63,454 nt of DNA from Paramesorhizobium endophyticum (GCF_014640615.1 NZ_BMHH01000022.1:1-63454); one strand, 5' to 3'. Positions 1 to 10,034 are shown, counted from the first letter of the stretch. Numbers and translations: made by a program. The notes: generated by a model not told the origin, from the letters alone.

Positions 1-2
1 CG

Positions 3-50
3 CAGGAATGTGCCAACTACTTCAAATCCTGCGGATATGACCCCGAGTAA
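3..50 (+). pseudogene. C-terminal end of an IS630-family transposase (cut by window edge)
   Basis: The first 15 codons read QECANYFKSCGYDPE and then stop. The pattern ECANYF..(A/C)GY is the usual extreme C-terminus of IS630-family transposases. Only the tail is in the window, so it cannot be told whether the full gene is intact to the left. An IS right end should lie within the next few tens of bases, but I could not fix the terminal repeat without the left end. The family call rests on a short but characteristic match. Confidence 0.55.
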
Positions 51-172
51 AGTGGACGCGCTCTAGAACGCATCGTGCTTACCCCTCGCATTATACGATG
101 CGAACAAAAGATCGAATTTGCGGCGCGTTCGATAATACCGCTCAATCACAACAATGACTCCCGGAGTGTCTC

Positions 173-868
173 ATGGAGAGAACGGACGCGCTGCACACGC
201 AGGAATCGATCGGCGCCCATTCGCCTGGGGGCGGTATGATACCGACGGATCGGCTTGGCCTCGCGACTGCGCTGAGCCGGTTTCAGCATCAGAGACGACA
301 GGCCGCTTTTCTCATCATAGTGCTGACGATCGGGTTGCTCTTTTTTCTTCAAGCCCGCTCCAGTGAATTCACCGTCGGCATTGTCGAAACGTTCGGAATC
401 GGACTGATCGCGGCGGCCATCATCGGCCGACTCTGGTCGACGCTTTACATCGGCGGCCGGAAAAATGGCGAACTGGTTGCGAGCGGACCATATTCGATCA
501 CCCGCAATCCGCTCTACCTTTTCTCGGCAATAGCTGCGGCTGGAGCGGGGGCGCAAACGGGAAGTATCGTCGTAATGCTGGCGTTTGCCGCTTGCACCTG
601 CATCATCTTCGCGGTCGTGATCCGGCGCGAGGAAAAATATCTCCGCCAGACGTTTGACGAGTACTACGACGAATATTGCGTGCGTGTGCCGCGATTTCTG
701 CCGCGGTTCTCGGCATTCGTCGACATGGATTGGGTAATGGTAAGCCCCAAGCGGCTCTACGCGACCTTTTTGGACGGTCTGGTCTTTTTCGCAGCCGTGC
801 CTGTTTCCGAAGGCATCGATTGGCTTCAGCAGCAAGGCATGATTCCTGTCCTGCTGCGGCTTCCTTGA
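173..868 (+). CDS. Isoprenylcysteine carboxyl methyltransferase (ICMT/PEMT)-like membrane protein
   Basis: A 231-residue membrane protein. Hydrophobic segments lie at about residues 44-60, 67-88 and 115-150. The conserved core of the ICMT/phospholipid methyltransferase superfamily is visible: GPYSITRNPLYL at 105-116, and REEKYLRQTFDEYYDEYC followed by VPRFLP at 152-177, where the EE..L...F..Y..Y pattern binds the SAM methyl donor in the family. The substrate cannot be read from sequence; bacterial members are mostly uncharacterised. The ATG at 173 gives a hydrophilic leader of about 40 residues; ATG 236 (residue 22) is an alternative start. It stands alone between an IS remnant and the lipoprotein gene. 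Confidence 0.7.
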   Translation: MERTDALHTQESIGAHSPGGGMIPTDRLGLATALSRFQHQRRQAAFLIIVLTIGLLFFLQARSSEFTVGIVETFGIGLIAAAIIGRLWSTLYIGGRKNGELVASGPYSITRNPLYLFSAIAAAGAGAQTGSIVVMLAFAACTCIIFAVVIRREEKYLRQTFDEYYDEYCVRVPRFLPRFSAFVDMDWVMVSPKRLYATFLDGLVFFAAVPVSEGIDWLQQQGMIPVLLRLP

Positions 869-960
869 TCCAGGCAACTTTACATAACTTTACACTGACT
901 TAACGGCACTTAACGTTGAGGCCGATAGGGTTCCCGTCACTCAATGTAGGATTACACGCG

Positions 961-1866
961 ATGCAGCCAAAAGGTCTGGCGAGCTATTTCTTTCAGTTCG
1001 GGCTTGATCCGTTGATGGTGCGGCGCGCCGCGGAGGGGTTTGGAATACGTTTCACATGCGTTGGCCTCCTGATGTTCGCTTGCCTTGCCGGCTGCGCGAA
1101 GGTTCCCTTGCAATCGGGCGCTTCACTATCCTCATACGACAATCTCGTTTCCGAAAAGAGCCTCCTGGCCAAAGCGGCGATCAAAGCAGACCGTGACGCT
1201 CTCCTCAGTGCGCGTACGGTGCGGATCATCCCGACGGGGTTTACGCCAACGGCGGCGGCGATGGTCGAGGATCCGAAAGATCTCCGTTTGGTGGCGAACG
1301 CGATCGATCGTTCGTTGTGCGTGTCTCTCAGTGATCGGCTGCAGGTGGTGGGCAGCGGCCAAGCCGCCGATTTGACGGTACGCGCCAATGTGACTGTCCT
1401 GGTGCCGACAAACGCGGCCGCGGCCGCGCTCTCCACCGCCACTTCGCTCGGAACCTCCGTCGTCCTCCCCGTCTCCGTGCCGCGGTTGCCGTTGGGCTTG
1501 GGCGGGCTTGGGGTCGAGGCGGAGGCGATAGGAGTCGACGGCAAGCAAAAGGCGGCCATGGTCTGGGCGAGAGGCGCCAATTCGATCACCGAAAAGCCGC
1601 GGATGTCGAAGGTCGGCGACGCATATAGCCTGGCCTCTAAATTCGGCAATGACTTTGCCGCGTTGATTGTCAAAGGCAAATCTCCGTTCGGTGGCATGCC
1701 AGAGATCCCGTCCCTCCAGAAGATGCGCTCAGGACTCGGAGGAAAGGCCAAATACACCGCTTGTGAAACCTTCGGGCGAGCACCTGGAGTCGCCGGGCTG
1801 GTTACAGGCCAGCTCGGGATGCCTCCGGGATGGTCCGACAAGGGTGATGCGACAGCAAGAAAATAA
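961..1866 (+). CDS. DUF3313-type outer-membrane or periplasmic lipoprotein
   Basis: Translation from ATG 961 gives 301 residues. A lipoprotein signal ends in the lipobox LAGC, with the modified Cys at about residue 45; ATG 1015 would give a more usual 26-residue signal. ATG 961 has an AGGA-type ribosome site, and a TTG at 916 in the same frame is also possible. After the Cys, the text VPLQSGASLSSYDNLV followed by charged and VRIIPTGF-type segments resembles DUF3313 lipoproteins. Function is unknown in that family. It precedes the RND efflux operon by about 70 bases and may be co-transcribed, but nothing in the protein ties it to efflux. Confidence 0.6.
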   Translation: MQPKGLASYFFQFGLDPLMVRRAAEGFGIRFTCVGLLMFACLAGCAKVPLQSGASLSSYDNLVSEKSLLAKAAIKADRDALLSARTVRIIPTGFTPTAAAMVEDPKDLRLVANAIDRSLCVSLSDRLQVVGSGQAADLTVRANVTVLVPTNAAAAALSTATSLGTSVVLPVSVPRLPLGLGGLGVEAEAIGVDGKQKAAMVWARGANSITEKPRMSKVGDAYSLASKFGNDFAALIVKGKSPFGGMPEIPSLQKMRSGLGGKAKYTACETFGRAPGVAGLVTGQLGMPPGWSDKGDATARK

Positions 1867-1936
1867 GCGCCTGCGTGGCTCAACGATGAACATGAAACAT
1901 TAATCTCTCTCCTCGACTGAAATTAAAGGAATTGGA

Positions 1937-3112
1937 ATGACAGGCTTGCAACAGGCGGTCCGTTCGCTCGCTCTTATCTGTGTCTGGCTGCCCCTGGCCA
2001 GTTGTTCAGGCGAAACAGACACGTCAAAGGCCGGTGCGGCCCCTCAAGCCGAAGTCTCAGTTGTCGAAGTGAAGGCGGAGACGCTTCCTGTCGTCACTGA
2101 ACTGCCGGGCCGCGTGGCGCCGATGATGACGGCGGATGTTCGTCCCCGCATAACAGGCATGGTTTTCAAGCGCGTGTTCGAGCAGGGCTCGACTGTCAAG
2201 GAAGGCGACGTTCTTTATATCATCGATCCGGCGCCGTTCCGGGCCAAGGTCGAGGCAGCGAAAGCCGCGCTGGATTTCGCGATTGCCGCTCAGGCGCTTG
2301 CCAAGCAGCGTGCCGACCGGCAAGCGGAGCTTCTTCGCAAAGGCGTTGCCAGCAAGGACAGCACCGACACCGCCGTTGCAACGCTTGCGCAAAGCAATGC
2401 CGATGTCGATCGCGCGCGGGCGGATCTGACGACGGCCGAGCTCGAATTGCAGTACACGGAAATCCGCGCGCCGATCTCCGGCAAGATTGGTCGTGCGCTC
2501 GTCACGCAGGGCGCCCTGGTCAGCCCCACCTCGGATATCATGGCCTCCCTCCAGCAGATCGATCCGGTCTATGTCGATTTCACCCAGCCGGCGGATAGCG
2601 TCATTGCCCTCAAGAATGCGCTTGCTGAGGGCAAATTGCAGGCGGATGCGCCGGGAAGCGCCCGTTTGAAGCTCCTTTCCACGGGCGGCGAGCCATATCC
2701 GCACGATGGCAAGCTTCTGTTTTCTGAGGCGTCGGTCAATTCGGCCACCGGCCAGATCATCTTGCGCGGCGAGTTCCCCAACCCCGAGATGAACCTGCTG
2801 CCCGGTATGTATGTACGCGGCCGTCTCGAGCAGGCCGCGCTCGACGGCGCCCTTGCCGTGCCCGAGCAGGCTGTCCAGCGTGACACCGCCGGCAATGCTC
2901 AACTCTATGTCGTCGCAGACGGCAAAGTGCAGCTTCGAACGGTTACGCTCGGCTGGATCGTCGATGGCCGCTGGGTCGTGATGAAAGGCATCAATCCGGG
3001 CGACAGAGTGGTGGTCGAAGGCTTCCAGCGTATCGCTCCTGGCGCGCCGGTGAAGACCACGCCCTGGACAAATCCCTCCCTCGCCAGCGCCGACAGTTCA
3101 GACAAGGGTTAA
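1937..3112 (+). CDS. RND efflux periplasmic adaptor subunit (AcrA/MexA type, HlyD family)
   Basis: A 391-residue lipoprotein adaptor. The signal peptide ends in LASC, with the lipidated Cys at residue 23. The barrel-sandwich (lipoyl) halves, the alpha-helical hairpin (about 90-165, rich in Ala, Gln and Lys) and the beta-barrel and membrane-proximal domains follow in the order expected of AcrA/MexA. A late motif, AVPEQAVQRD, is typical of the family. Such adaptors bridge an inner-membrane RND pump to an outer-membrane channel. The start at ATG 1937 follows an AAAGGA ribosome site. The pump gene begins 5 bases after the stop, so the two form an operon. No outer-membrane TolC-type gene is next to them; the channel must be shared or encoded elsewhere. 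Confidence 0.93.
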   Translation: MTGLQQAVRSLALICVWLPLASCSGETDTSKAGAAPQAEVSVVEVKAETLPVVTELPGRVAPMMTADVRPRITGMVFKRVFEQGSTVKEGDVLYIIDPAPFRAKVEAAKAALDFAIAAQALAKQRADRQAELLRKGVASKDSTDTAVATLAQSNADVDRARADLTTAELELQYTEIRAPISGKIGRALVTQGALVSPTSDIMASLQQIDPVYVDFTQPADSVIALKNALAEGKLQADAPGSARLKLLSTGGEPYPHDGKLLFSEASVNSATGQIILRGEFPNPEMNLLPGMYVRGRLEQAALDGALAVPEQAVQRDTAGNAQLYVVADGKVQLRTVTLGWIVDGRWVVMKGINPGDRVVVEGFQRIAPGAPVKTTPWTNPSLASADSSDKG

Positions 3113-3117
3113 GACCG

Positions 3118-6100
3118 ATGGCAGCCTTCTTTATAGATCGCCCGGTGTTCGCCTGGGTCATCGCTATTATTATCATGCTGGCAGGCGCGATTTCGCTCAC
3201 CGTTCTGCCCGTCTCGCAATATCCCAAGGTGGCGCCGCCCCAAGTCAAGGTCTCGGCGGTCTATCCCGGCGCCTCGCCGGAGGATACCTATGAGGGCGTC
3301 ACGCGGTTGATCGAGGAAGAGCTGAGTGGTGTGCCCGGCATGCTCTATTTCGAGTCGACCTCCGACGCCTCGGGGTCCATCGGCATCACGGCGACCTTCG
3401 AATCGGGGACAGACCCGGACGACGCCACCGTCGAGGTGCAAAACCGCGTGCGGCGCGTGGAGGGAAGACTTCCGAGTTCCATCGTGCAACAGGGGATCAG
3501 CGTCGATGCCGCCAGCAGCGGTACGATTCTTCTGGTGGCGCTGACCTCTAAAACCGGTCAGACCGATGGCCTTTCGCTCGGCGATTATATGAGCCGGAAC
3601 GTTGCGAGTGAGTTACGCCGCATCCCTGGTGTGGGCAATGCCCAGCTCTTCGGCAGCGAGCGCGCCATGCGTGTCTGGGTCGATCCGGACAAGCTTCTCG
3701 GGTTCGGCCTTGCGCCCGCCGATGTCACGGATGCGATCCGAGCACAGAACGCGCAGGTGTCCGCGGGCCGTCTCGGCGCCGCACCCGTTGGGCCCGAGCG
3801 CAGAACGACGGGTTCCCTTATCGTCAAGGGACAGCTCACTTCTCCCGATGAGTTCGGCGGCATCGTGCTTCGCGCCGCGCCCGATGGCTCCACGGTGCGC
3901 CTGCGCGACGTTGCCCGCATCGAAATCGGGGCGGAATCCTATGGCACCTCGACGCGCATCAACGGCAAGCCTGCGGCTGGCGCCTCCATCGAGCTTGCGC
4001 CCGGCGGAAACGCCCTCGACGTGGCGACGGCTATCCGCGAGCGAATGCAGGAACTGCAAACATCGTTTCCCGAAGATATCGAATGGATGATCCCTTATGA
4101 CACCACGCCATTCGTCGAAATCTCCATCGAAAAGGTTCTGCATACCCTGATCGAGGCGATCGTTCTCGTCTTTGCCGTCATGTTCCTGTTTCTGCAAAAC
4201 ATCCGCTATACGCTCATTCCCACTCTCGTCGTGCCGATCGCCCTGCTTGGTGCGTGCGGTATCATGTTCGTGCTGGGCTTCTCCATCAACGTGCTCACCA
4301 TGTTCGGCATGGTCCTGGCGATCGGCATTCTCGTGGATGATGCCATCGTCGTCGTGGAAAATGTCGAGCGGATCATGATGGAGGAGGGGCTTTCGCCCAA
4401 GGAAGCCACCAAGAAAGCAATGACGCAGATCACCGGCGCGGTCGTAGGCATCACGCTGGTGCTGACTGCGGTCTTCGTGCCGATGGCGTTCTTTCCGGGC
4501 GCTGTCGGAGTGATCTATCAGCAGTTCTCGCTGACGATGGTCGCATCCATCCTCTTTTCGGCCTTTCTAGCTCTATCGCTGACGCCGGCGCTTTGCGCCA
4601 CGTTCCTGAAACCCATTCCCAAGGGTCATGCCCATTCCAGGAAGGGGTTCTTCGGATGGTTCAACCGGACGTTCGATGCCTCGTCGCATAGCTATAGCAA
4701 CTGGGTTGGCCGGCTGCTGCATAAAAGCGCACGCGTTATGCTCGTCTATCTCGTGATCGCAGGCGTGACCGGCTACCTGTTCCTGCGGCTGCCGACGGAC
4801 TTCCTGCCCATGGAGGATCAGGGGACATTGCTTGCCCAGGTGCAGGCGCCTGCGGACGCGACGTCCGCGCGAACGCTCGAATCCATCGAGAAGATGGAGA
4901 AGACCGTACTGGACAATCCGGCGGTGACACGAGCTGTCGCCATCAATGGCTTCAGCTTTTCCGGCGCGGGCGAGAATGCGGCGCTGGTGTTCATGACGCT
5001 CAAGGACTGGAGCGAGCGCACTGCCGAACAAGGAGCGGCAATGATCGCCCAGAAGCTCAACGCGCAATTCCAGAATATCAAGGACGCCGTCGCTTTCGCC
5101 ACGTCGCCGCCCGCGATCTCGGGACTCGGCAGCACCAGCGGGTTCGCGTTCCGTCTTCAGGATCGTGGCAACAAGGGAACAGAGGCGCTATGGGCCGCGC
5201 GCGACCAGTTCTTAGGCGAAGTGCGCAAGAGCCCGGTTCTGGCGGGCGTGCGCGAAGAGGGGCTTGCCCCCGCGCCGCAGGTGGTGCTGAAGCTTGATCG
5301 CGAGAAGGCTAACGCTTTCGGTGTCACCTTCGCCCAGATCAACCAGACGATCAGCACCAATCTCGGCTCGTCCTATGTGAACGATTTTCCGAATGCCGGA
5401 CGAATGCAGAGAGTGACCGTTCAGGCCGAACCAGGCAAGCGCGGCGACATTTTCGATGTGCTGAACATGAGCGTTCGCAACAGCAATGGCGAGATGGTGC
5501 CGCTTTCCGAGTTCGCCAGCTACGAATGGTCGAAGGGGCCGATTCAGCTCGTCGGCTACAACGGGTTCCCCGCCATCCGGATTAGCGGGCAGGCGGCCCC
5601 CGGCCATTCTTCCGGCGATGCGATCGCCGAGGTCGAGCGCATCGCGGACCTGCTGCCGGAAGGTTTCGGATATGAATGGACCGGTCAGACGCTTCAGGAA
5701 ATCCAGTCCGGCGCGCAGGTTCCCATGCTGCTCGGCCTCTCATGCCTGCTGGTCTTCCTGTGCCTTGCCGCACTCTACGAGAACTGGGCCATTCCTCTGG
5801 CCGTCATGCTGGTGATACCGCTTGGCGTGATCGGATCGCTAGCGGCAGTGATGCTGCGCGACATGCCGAACGACGTCTATTTCAAGGTGGGGCTCATCAC
5901 CATCATCGGCCTGTCGGCGAAAAACGCCATTTTGATCATCGAATTCGCCAAGGATCTGCGAGCATCGGGAAAATCGCTCGCCGAAGCTGCCGTGGAGGCG
6001 GCGCATCTTCGTTTCCGTCCGATCCTGATGACTTCGCTGGCCTTCACGCTCGGTGTCGTGCCTCTGGTCATCGCGAGCGGGGCCGGGTCGGCAAGCCAGC

Positions 6101-6264
6101 GCGCCATCGGAACCGGCGTGATGGGCGGCATGATCTCGGCCACGGTGCTCGCCATCTTCTTCGTACCGGTGTTCTTCGTCTTCGTGATGCGCTGGACGAA
6201 GACCACTCCGAGACAACTGGAAGCCGATGCGGCAGGGACCTCGACGGAACCGCAGCACGGTTGA
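3118..6264 (+). CDS. RND multidrug efflux pump, HAE1 family (AcrB/MexB-like)
   Basis: At 1048 residues this matches the usual AcrB size. It begins MAAFFIDRPVFAWVIAI, as HAE1 pumps do. The proton-relay aspartates fall in GILVDDAIVVVENVER at residues 407-408, the same positions as in E. coli AcrB. TM clusters lie near residues 335-540 and 870-1030, each after a large periplasmic loop. It exports drugs, detergents or other amphiphiles by proton exchange as a trimer in the inner membrane. The specific substrate cannot be called. It is coupled to the adaptor gene just upstream. No TetR-type repressor is present in the window. Confidence 0.95.
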   Translation: MAAFFIDRPVFAWVIAIIIMLAGAISLTVLPVSQYPKVAPPQVKVSAVYPGASPEDTYEGVTRLIEEELSGVPGMLYFESTSDASGSIGITATFESGTDPDDATVEVQNRVRRVEGRLPSSIVQQGISVDAASSGTILLVALTSKTGQTDGLSLGDYMSRNVASELRRIPGVGNAQLFGSERAMRVWVDPDKLLGFGLAPADVTDAIRAQNAQVSAGRLGAAPVGPERRTTGSLIVKGQLTSPDEFGGIVLRAAPDGSTVRLRDVARIEIGAESYGTSTRINGKPAAGASIELAPGGNALDVATAIRERMQELQTSFPEDIEWMIPYDTTPFVEISIEKVLHTLIEAIVLVFAVMFLFLQNIRYTLIPTLVVPIALLGACGIMFVLGFSINVLTMFGMVLAIGILVDDAIVVVENVERIMMEEGLSPKEATKKAMTQITGAVVGITLVLTAVFVPMAFFPGAVGVIYQQFSLTMVASILFSAFLALSLTPALCATFLKPIPKGHAHSRKGFFGWFNRTFDASSHSYSNWVGRLLHKSARVMLVYLVIAGVTGYLFLRLPTDFLPMEDQGTLLAQVQAPADATSARTLESIEKMEKTVLDNPAVTRAVAINGFSFSGAGENAALVFMTLKDWSERTAEQGAAMIAQKLNAQFQNIKDAVAFATSPPAISGLGSTSGFAFRLQDRGNKGTEALWAARDQFLGEVRKSPVLAGVREEGLAPAPQVVLKLDREKANAFGVTFAQINQTISTNLGSSYVNDFPNAGRMQRVTVQAEPGKRGDIFDVLNMSVRNSNGEMVPLSEFASYEWSKGPIQLVGYNGFPAIRISGQAAPGHSSGDAIAEVERIADLLPEGFGYEWTGQTLQEIQSGAQVPMLLGLSCLLVFLCLAALYENWAIPLAVMLVIPLGVIGSLAAVMLRDMPNDVYFKVGLITIIGLSAKNAILIIEFAKDLRASGKSLAEAAVEAAHLRFRPILMTSLAFTLGVVPLVIASGAGSASQRAIGTGVMGGMISATVLAIFFVPVFFVFVMRWTKTTPRQLEADAAGTSTEPQHG

Positions 6265-6329
6265 AAGGCGATTTGTCAGAGACCCCGGATCAAATCCCGA
6301 AAAAATCTAAACGCGGAAGAAGGAGCATC

Positions 6330-6767
6330 ATGAAAAAGCGTTTGATAATACTGGCCGCCTTTGCGACAGCGGCTGTGACCCCGACCATTGCGCAAGCCGC
6401 CGTTCGCGGCTTTGCGACCACCGATGTCAACATGCGGTCTGGGCCAAGCACGGCCTATCCCGCCGTGACCGTCATCCCCGTGGGCGAACCTCTCAGGATC
6501 AACGGCTGTCTGCGGGACGTCAACTGGTGCGACGTCTCTTGGACAGGCGGCCGCGGCTGGGCCTACGGACGGTATGTGCAGGCCGATTACCGCTCTACCC
6601 GCGTGTACGTCGAGCCCGACTATTATCCCCGTCTGGGCATTCCCATCGTCACTTTCGATGTGGACACCTACTGGGGCCGGCACTACCGCGACCGCAGCTT
6701 CTACCGTGAGCGGGACCGCTGGCGCGGTCACGACTGGCGCCACGACCGTCATCTGCCGCGAGGCTGA
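6330..6767 (+). CDS. Exported bacterial SH3-domain protein
   Basis: A 145-residue protein. It has a signal peptide of about 25 residues ending AQA, then an SH3b domain at about 27-85 with the typical VNMRSGPSTAYPAV and GWAYGRYV motifs. The C-terminal half (about 90-145) is rich in Tyr, Arg, Asp and His and of low complexity. SH3b domains of this type bind peptidoglycan or other envelope ligands. The start at ATG 6330 has a strong GAAGGAG site; longer in-frame readings upstream overlap the pump gene and are not credible. It lies about 65 bases after the pump gene and may be transcribed with it. Confidence 0.8.
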   Translation: MKKRLIILAAFATAAVTPTIAQAAVRGFATTDVNMRSGPSTAYPAVTVIPVGEPLRINGCLRDVNWCDVSWTGGRGWAYGRYVQADYRSTRVYVEPDYYPRLGIPIVTFDVDTYWGRHYRDRSFYRERDRWRGHDWRHDRHLPRG

Positions 6768-6880
6768 GGAGCGATTCCCGCCACAGCAGTAAATGTGAGG
6801 TTGCCAGGGACGCGATCAATCCCAACGCCCGGCAATCTCCGACCCCACAATCGTTTTGTACTCAACAATGGAGACTATGA

Positions 6881-7222
6881 ATGCGTAAGATCGTCCTTTC
6901 AGCCGTCATTGCGGCAGCCACTCTGTCCGCCATGCCGGCTTTCGCAAAGCAATGGAAGCTTCAGGCGTCCGTTCAGCGGCAGATCCAGTCGGACATCAAC
7001 CAGTTGGACCAACGGATCGATGCGGCGGCGCAGAGGGGTACAATTTCACGGCGGGAAGCCACAAGTCTGCGCGGCGACGCTTCAAGCGTGCAAAGCCTTT
7101 ACAATCGCCTTTCGCGGAATGGGCTGGACCATGGTGAAGTTGGACAGCTTGAGACGCAGGTAAACCGAATCCACCAGCGTTTGAAGTTTGAAAAGCGTGA
7201 TTGGGACGGCCGCCGCGGCTAA
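6881..7222 (+). CDS. Small periplasmic helical protein, unknown function
   Basis: A 113-residue protein with a clear signal peptide (MRKIVLSAVIAAATLSAMPAFA). The mature part is about 90 residues, highly charged and predicted to be mostly helical, with heptad-like spacing (QRQIQSDINQLDQRIDAA; ETQVNRIHQRLKFEKRD). I do not recognise a named domain. It sits after the SH3 protein with a 113-base gap. A strong stem-loop follows the stop (7231-7274). Confidence 0.65.
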   Translation: MRKIVLSAVIAAATLSAMPAFAKQWKLQASVQRQIQSDINQLDQRIDAAAQRGTISRREATSLRGDASSVQSLYNRLSRNGLDHGEVGQLETQVNRIHQRLKFEKRDWDGRRG

Positions 7223-7230
7223 GCCGAGGT

Positions 7231-7274
7231 AGCGGCAGCATACTGTCGGTTTGCTCCGACAGCATGCTGCCGCT
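7231..7274. terminator. Long perfect-type stem-loop after the small periplasmic gene
   Basis: Two 19-base arms (AGCGGCAGCATACTGTCGG and its near-complement) are separated by a 6-base loop, with one imperfect position. It starts 9 bases after the stop at 7222. No T-run follows, so it may stabilise the mRNA 3' end rather than be a classical intrinsic terminator. Confidence 0.6.
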
Positions 7275-7546
7275 GGATAGGCCAAGCGGTGGCAGGCAAC
7301 GATGCCAGGCTTTCCGAACAGGTGTGCGCCACAATGAGTGGATATTGCCAGCGTCCGCTTACTCCGATGAGGGATTCCAGGGCGTGAGCCGTCAAGGCTA
7401 AGCCCGGGATCGCTCCCGGCGTCCCGGTCGGCCATACGATGAGATCGAACTCAACGGTGAGCCTCCCATAGAAAATCGTTTCGCTGGATTTCTGCTGTTG
7501 CCGACAAATGACATGCGGCGGGATCGTTCCCGCCTGATCGGAGGCT
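7275..7546. other. Gene-free stretch
   Basis: No frame gives a recognisable product and no repeat was seen. It lies between the stem-loop and the 3' end of the broken thioesterase gene. Confidence 0.5.
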
Positions 7547-7959
7547 TCACCCAGCGGCGCCGACAACGGTTCCCTGGGCCAGCGCGCACAAAGTTTCATG
7601 CCCTTCGACAACCGCGAATATCTCGCATTGGCAGACGGCCTGCCGCTTGCCGGAGCTCTTGGTGTTCGCACGCGCAATCAATTCCGTCCCGCGCGCAGGC
7701 TTGAGGTAATTAATCTTGAACTCCGAGGTCAAGGCATTGCCGCCCAATGCAAGCCCGCCGGCAAAGGTAATGGCATTGTCTGCCAGATAGCTCTGAGCAC
7801 GCCGCCATGCACGAAACCATGCTGCTGTTTCAAATTGTCGGAGATCGTAAGGCTCAATTCTGCACTTCCCGGACCAACATTCGTCAGGCGCGCGCCGATG
7901 AATTGGCTGAACGGCTGGGCATCGAAGACCTGGTGGGCAAACGAGAGAATATCTTCCAT
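7547..7959 (-). pseudogene. PaaI-type hotdog thioesterase, broken by a 2-base insertion
   Basis: Two overlapping minus-strand frames together make one protein of about 137 residues, normal for PaaI-type thioesterases. The first (7959 to about 7796) carries FSQFIGARL, then the hotdog signature QQHGFVHGGVL. The reading then shifts; the other frame continues SYLADNAITFAGGLALGGNA and EFKINYLKPA to the stop at 7547. The shift is at 7791-7796, where AGAGC is present and AGC is expected, consistent with a duplicated dinucleotide. Such enzymes hydrolyse aryl- or acyl-CoA thioesters. Either the gene is inactive or the base call is wrong. The next gene on the right is also frameshifted. Confidence 0.8.
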
Positions 7960-8413
7960 GTCATCCCATCCTCAAGCGATCTGTGGCTCGGCTGATCGGC
8001 AGGCAGATGGCGCGGGAAGATTTAGCAGCCCGGATTGCTGCCAATGATAATCGGAAGGCAAAGGCGGCGGATGATGATTAGCCCTGTAGTTGCTTTGTGG
8101 GCACTGGAAACGGCTTGCTTCAGGATGCCGCTTCAATTTAGGATTCATGACGAGGCCGCACAGTCCGAACCTGTTTGGCGCGATGAAAGCCTTTTTGGGC
8201 TTGCAGGGATTGGGCCGGAACGAATCCGCCCCCTCAAGGCCAAGCCGCTTCGCGGTGGCGCTGCGCGCCAGCCTTGACCGGTCGAATGCGTTCCGGCGTT
8301 TGGCTCTGAAGCAGGAAAGGCGCGGCGTGCGCTGGCAGGCAGCGCCAGCCGCAACGGCTTGGCGCAAATGCTGGCAATCACAGCGCATTGTCGATGAGAG
8401 GAGAAGCCCGAAC
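7960..8413. other. Gene-free stretch before the recombinase
   Basis: About 450 bases with short open frames on both strands but no recognisable protein. It probably contains the recombinase promoter or an attachment-site remnant; no duplicated att core could be identified by eye. Confidence 0.4.
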
Positions 8414-10034
8414 ATGACCCATGCAGCCCTTTATGCCCGCTATTCGTCCGACAATCAGCGCGAGGCATCGATTGAAGACCAGTTCCGGCTTTGCCGTGAA
8501 CGCGCCGCCCAGGAACGGTGGGAGATTGTCGGTTCCTACGAGGATGCTGCCCTATCCGGCTCCAGCACAATCTTGCGTTCCGGCATCCAGCGGCTTGTGC
8601 GGGACGCGCAGCGCGGCGACTTCAAAATCCTGCTGGCGGAGGCGCTGGACCGGATCAGCCGCGATCAGGCTGACGTGGCAACCCTCTACAAGCAACTGAA
8701 ATTCGCGGGCGTGAGCATTGTCACTTTGGCCGAGGGCGAAATCAGCGAGTTGCATGTCGGCCTGAAAGGCACGAAACGCCTTATTCCTGAAAGACCTCGC
8801 GATGAAGACGCATCGCGGTTTGCGCGGGCGCGTCGAGAAGGGCAAGGCGGGCGGCGGTTTGTGCTACGGCTACAAGGTGGTGAAGAAATTCGACGCCAAC
8901 GGCGAGCCGATCCGGGGAGACCGGGAAATCCTCCCCGAGGAAGCGCAGATTATTATCCGCATCTTCCGCGAGTTTGCTTCCGGCAAAAGCCCCAAGGCGA
9001 TTGCTGTTGACCTTAACCGGGAAGGCGTTCCCGGCCCGCTTGGCCGTGCATGGGGTGACACCAGCATTCGCGGCCACGTCAGCCGGGGGACCGGCATCAT
9101 CAACAACGAGCTTTATGCGGGCGTTCTGGTCTGGAACCGTCTGCGGTACATCAAGGACCCATCCACCGGCAGGCGGGTGTCGCGCATCAACCCGGAAAGC
9201 CAATGGATCAGGACAGAGGTTCCGCATCTGCGCATCGTGGACGATGAGCTATGGAACGCCACCCGTGCGCGGCAGAAGCAGATATCGGAAATCTTCGGCC
9301 CCAATCCAGCCAATTCCCTGGAAGGCCGCATGAAGCGCGTGCGCCAGACAGGTCGTCCCGTCCATCTCCTTTCCGGCCTTCTGACCTGCGGTTGTTGCGG
9401 CGGCAAGATCGGCATCATCACGCCGAACCGCTATGCCTGCCTCAATCATCATCGGCGCGGCACCTGCGACAATGGCCGGACCATCACCAGCGACAAGATC
9501 GAGGCCCGCGTGCTGACCGGCCTGAAAGAGCGGCTTGTGTCCAGCGAAGCAGTAGCGGAAGCTGTCAAAGCCTATGCTGAAGAAATGAACCGCCTCAATC
9601 GCGACCGCCGCGCACAGGTGCAGACCGATCAGAAGGCGCTTGCCAAGATCGAAAAGGCCATTGCCGGGATCATCGCGGCTATCGAAGACGGCATGTATCA
9701 GCCGAGCATGAAAGCGCGCATGGATGAGCTTGAACGGCAGAAGGCCGAAATTGCCGCCCGCATGGGCGAAGCGCCCGCCGATGTGCCGGACGTTCATCCC
9801 AATGTCACCAATGTTTACCGGCTGCGGGTGGAGCGGTTCATAGACGCTCTGGACGATTCCGATGGCGGGCGGCAGGCAGCGAAGGCGTTGCGTTCCTTGA
9901 TCGGGGAAATCATTCTCACTCCCGGCCAGAAGCGCGGCGAGGTTCATGCCGAGCTACGCGGCGAGTTGTTCGGCATACTCGAATTGGTCAGAGGCGAGGA
10001 TTATCATAGGCTGGACAAAGTTATGTTGACGGCC

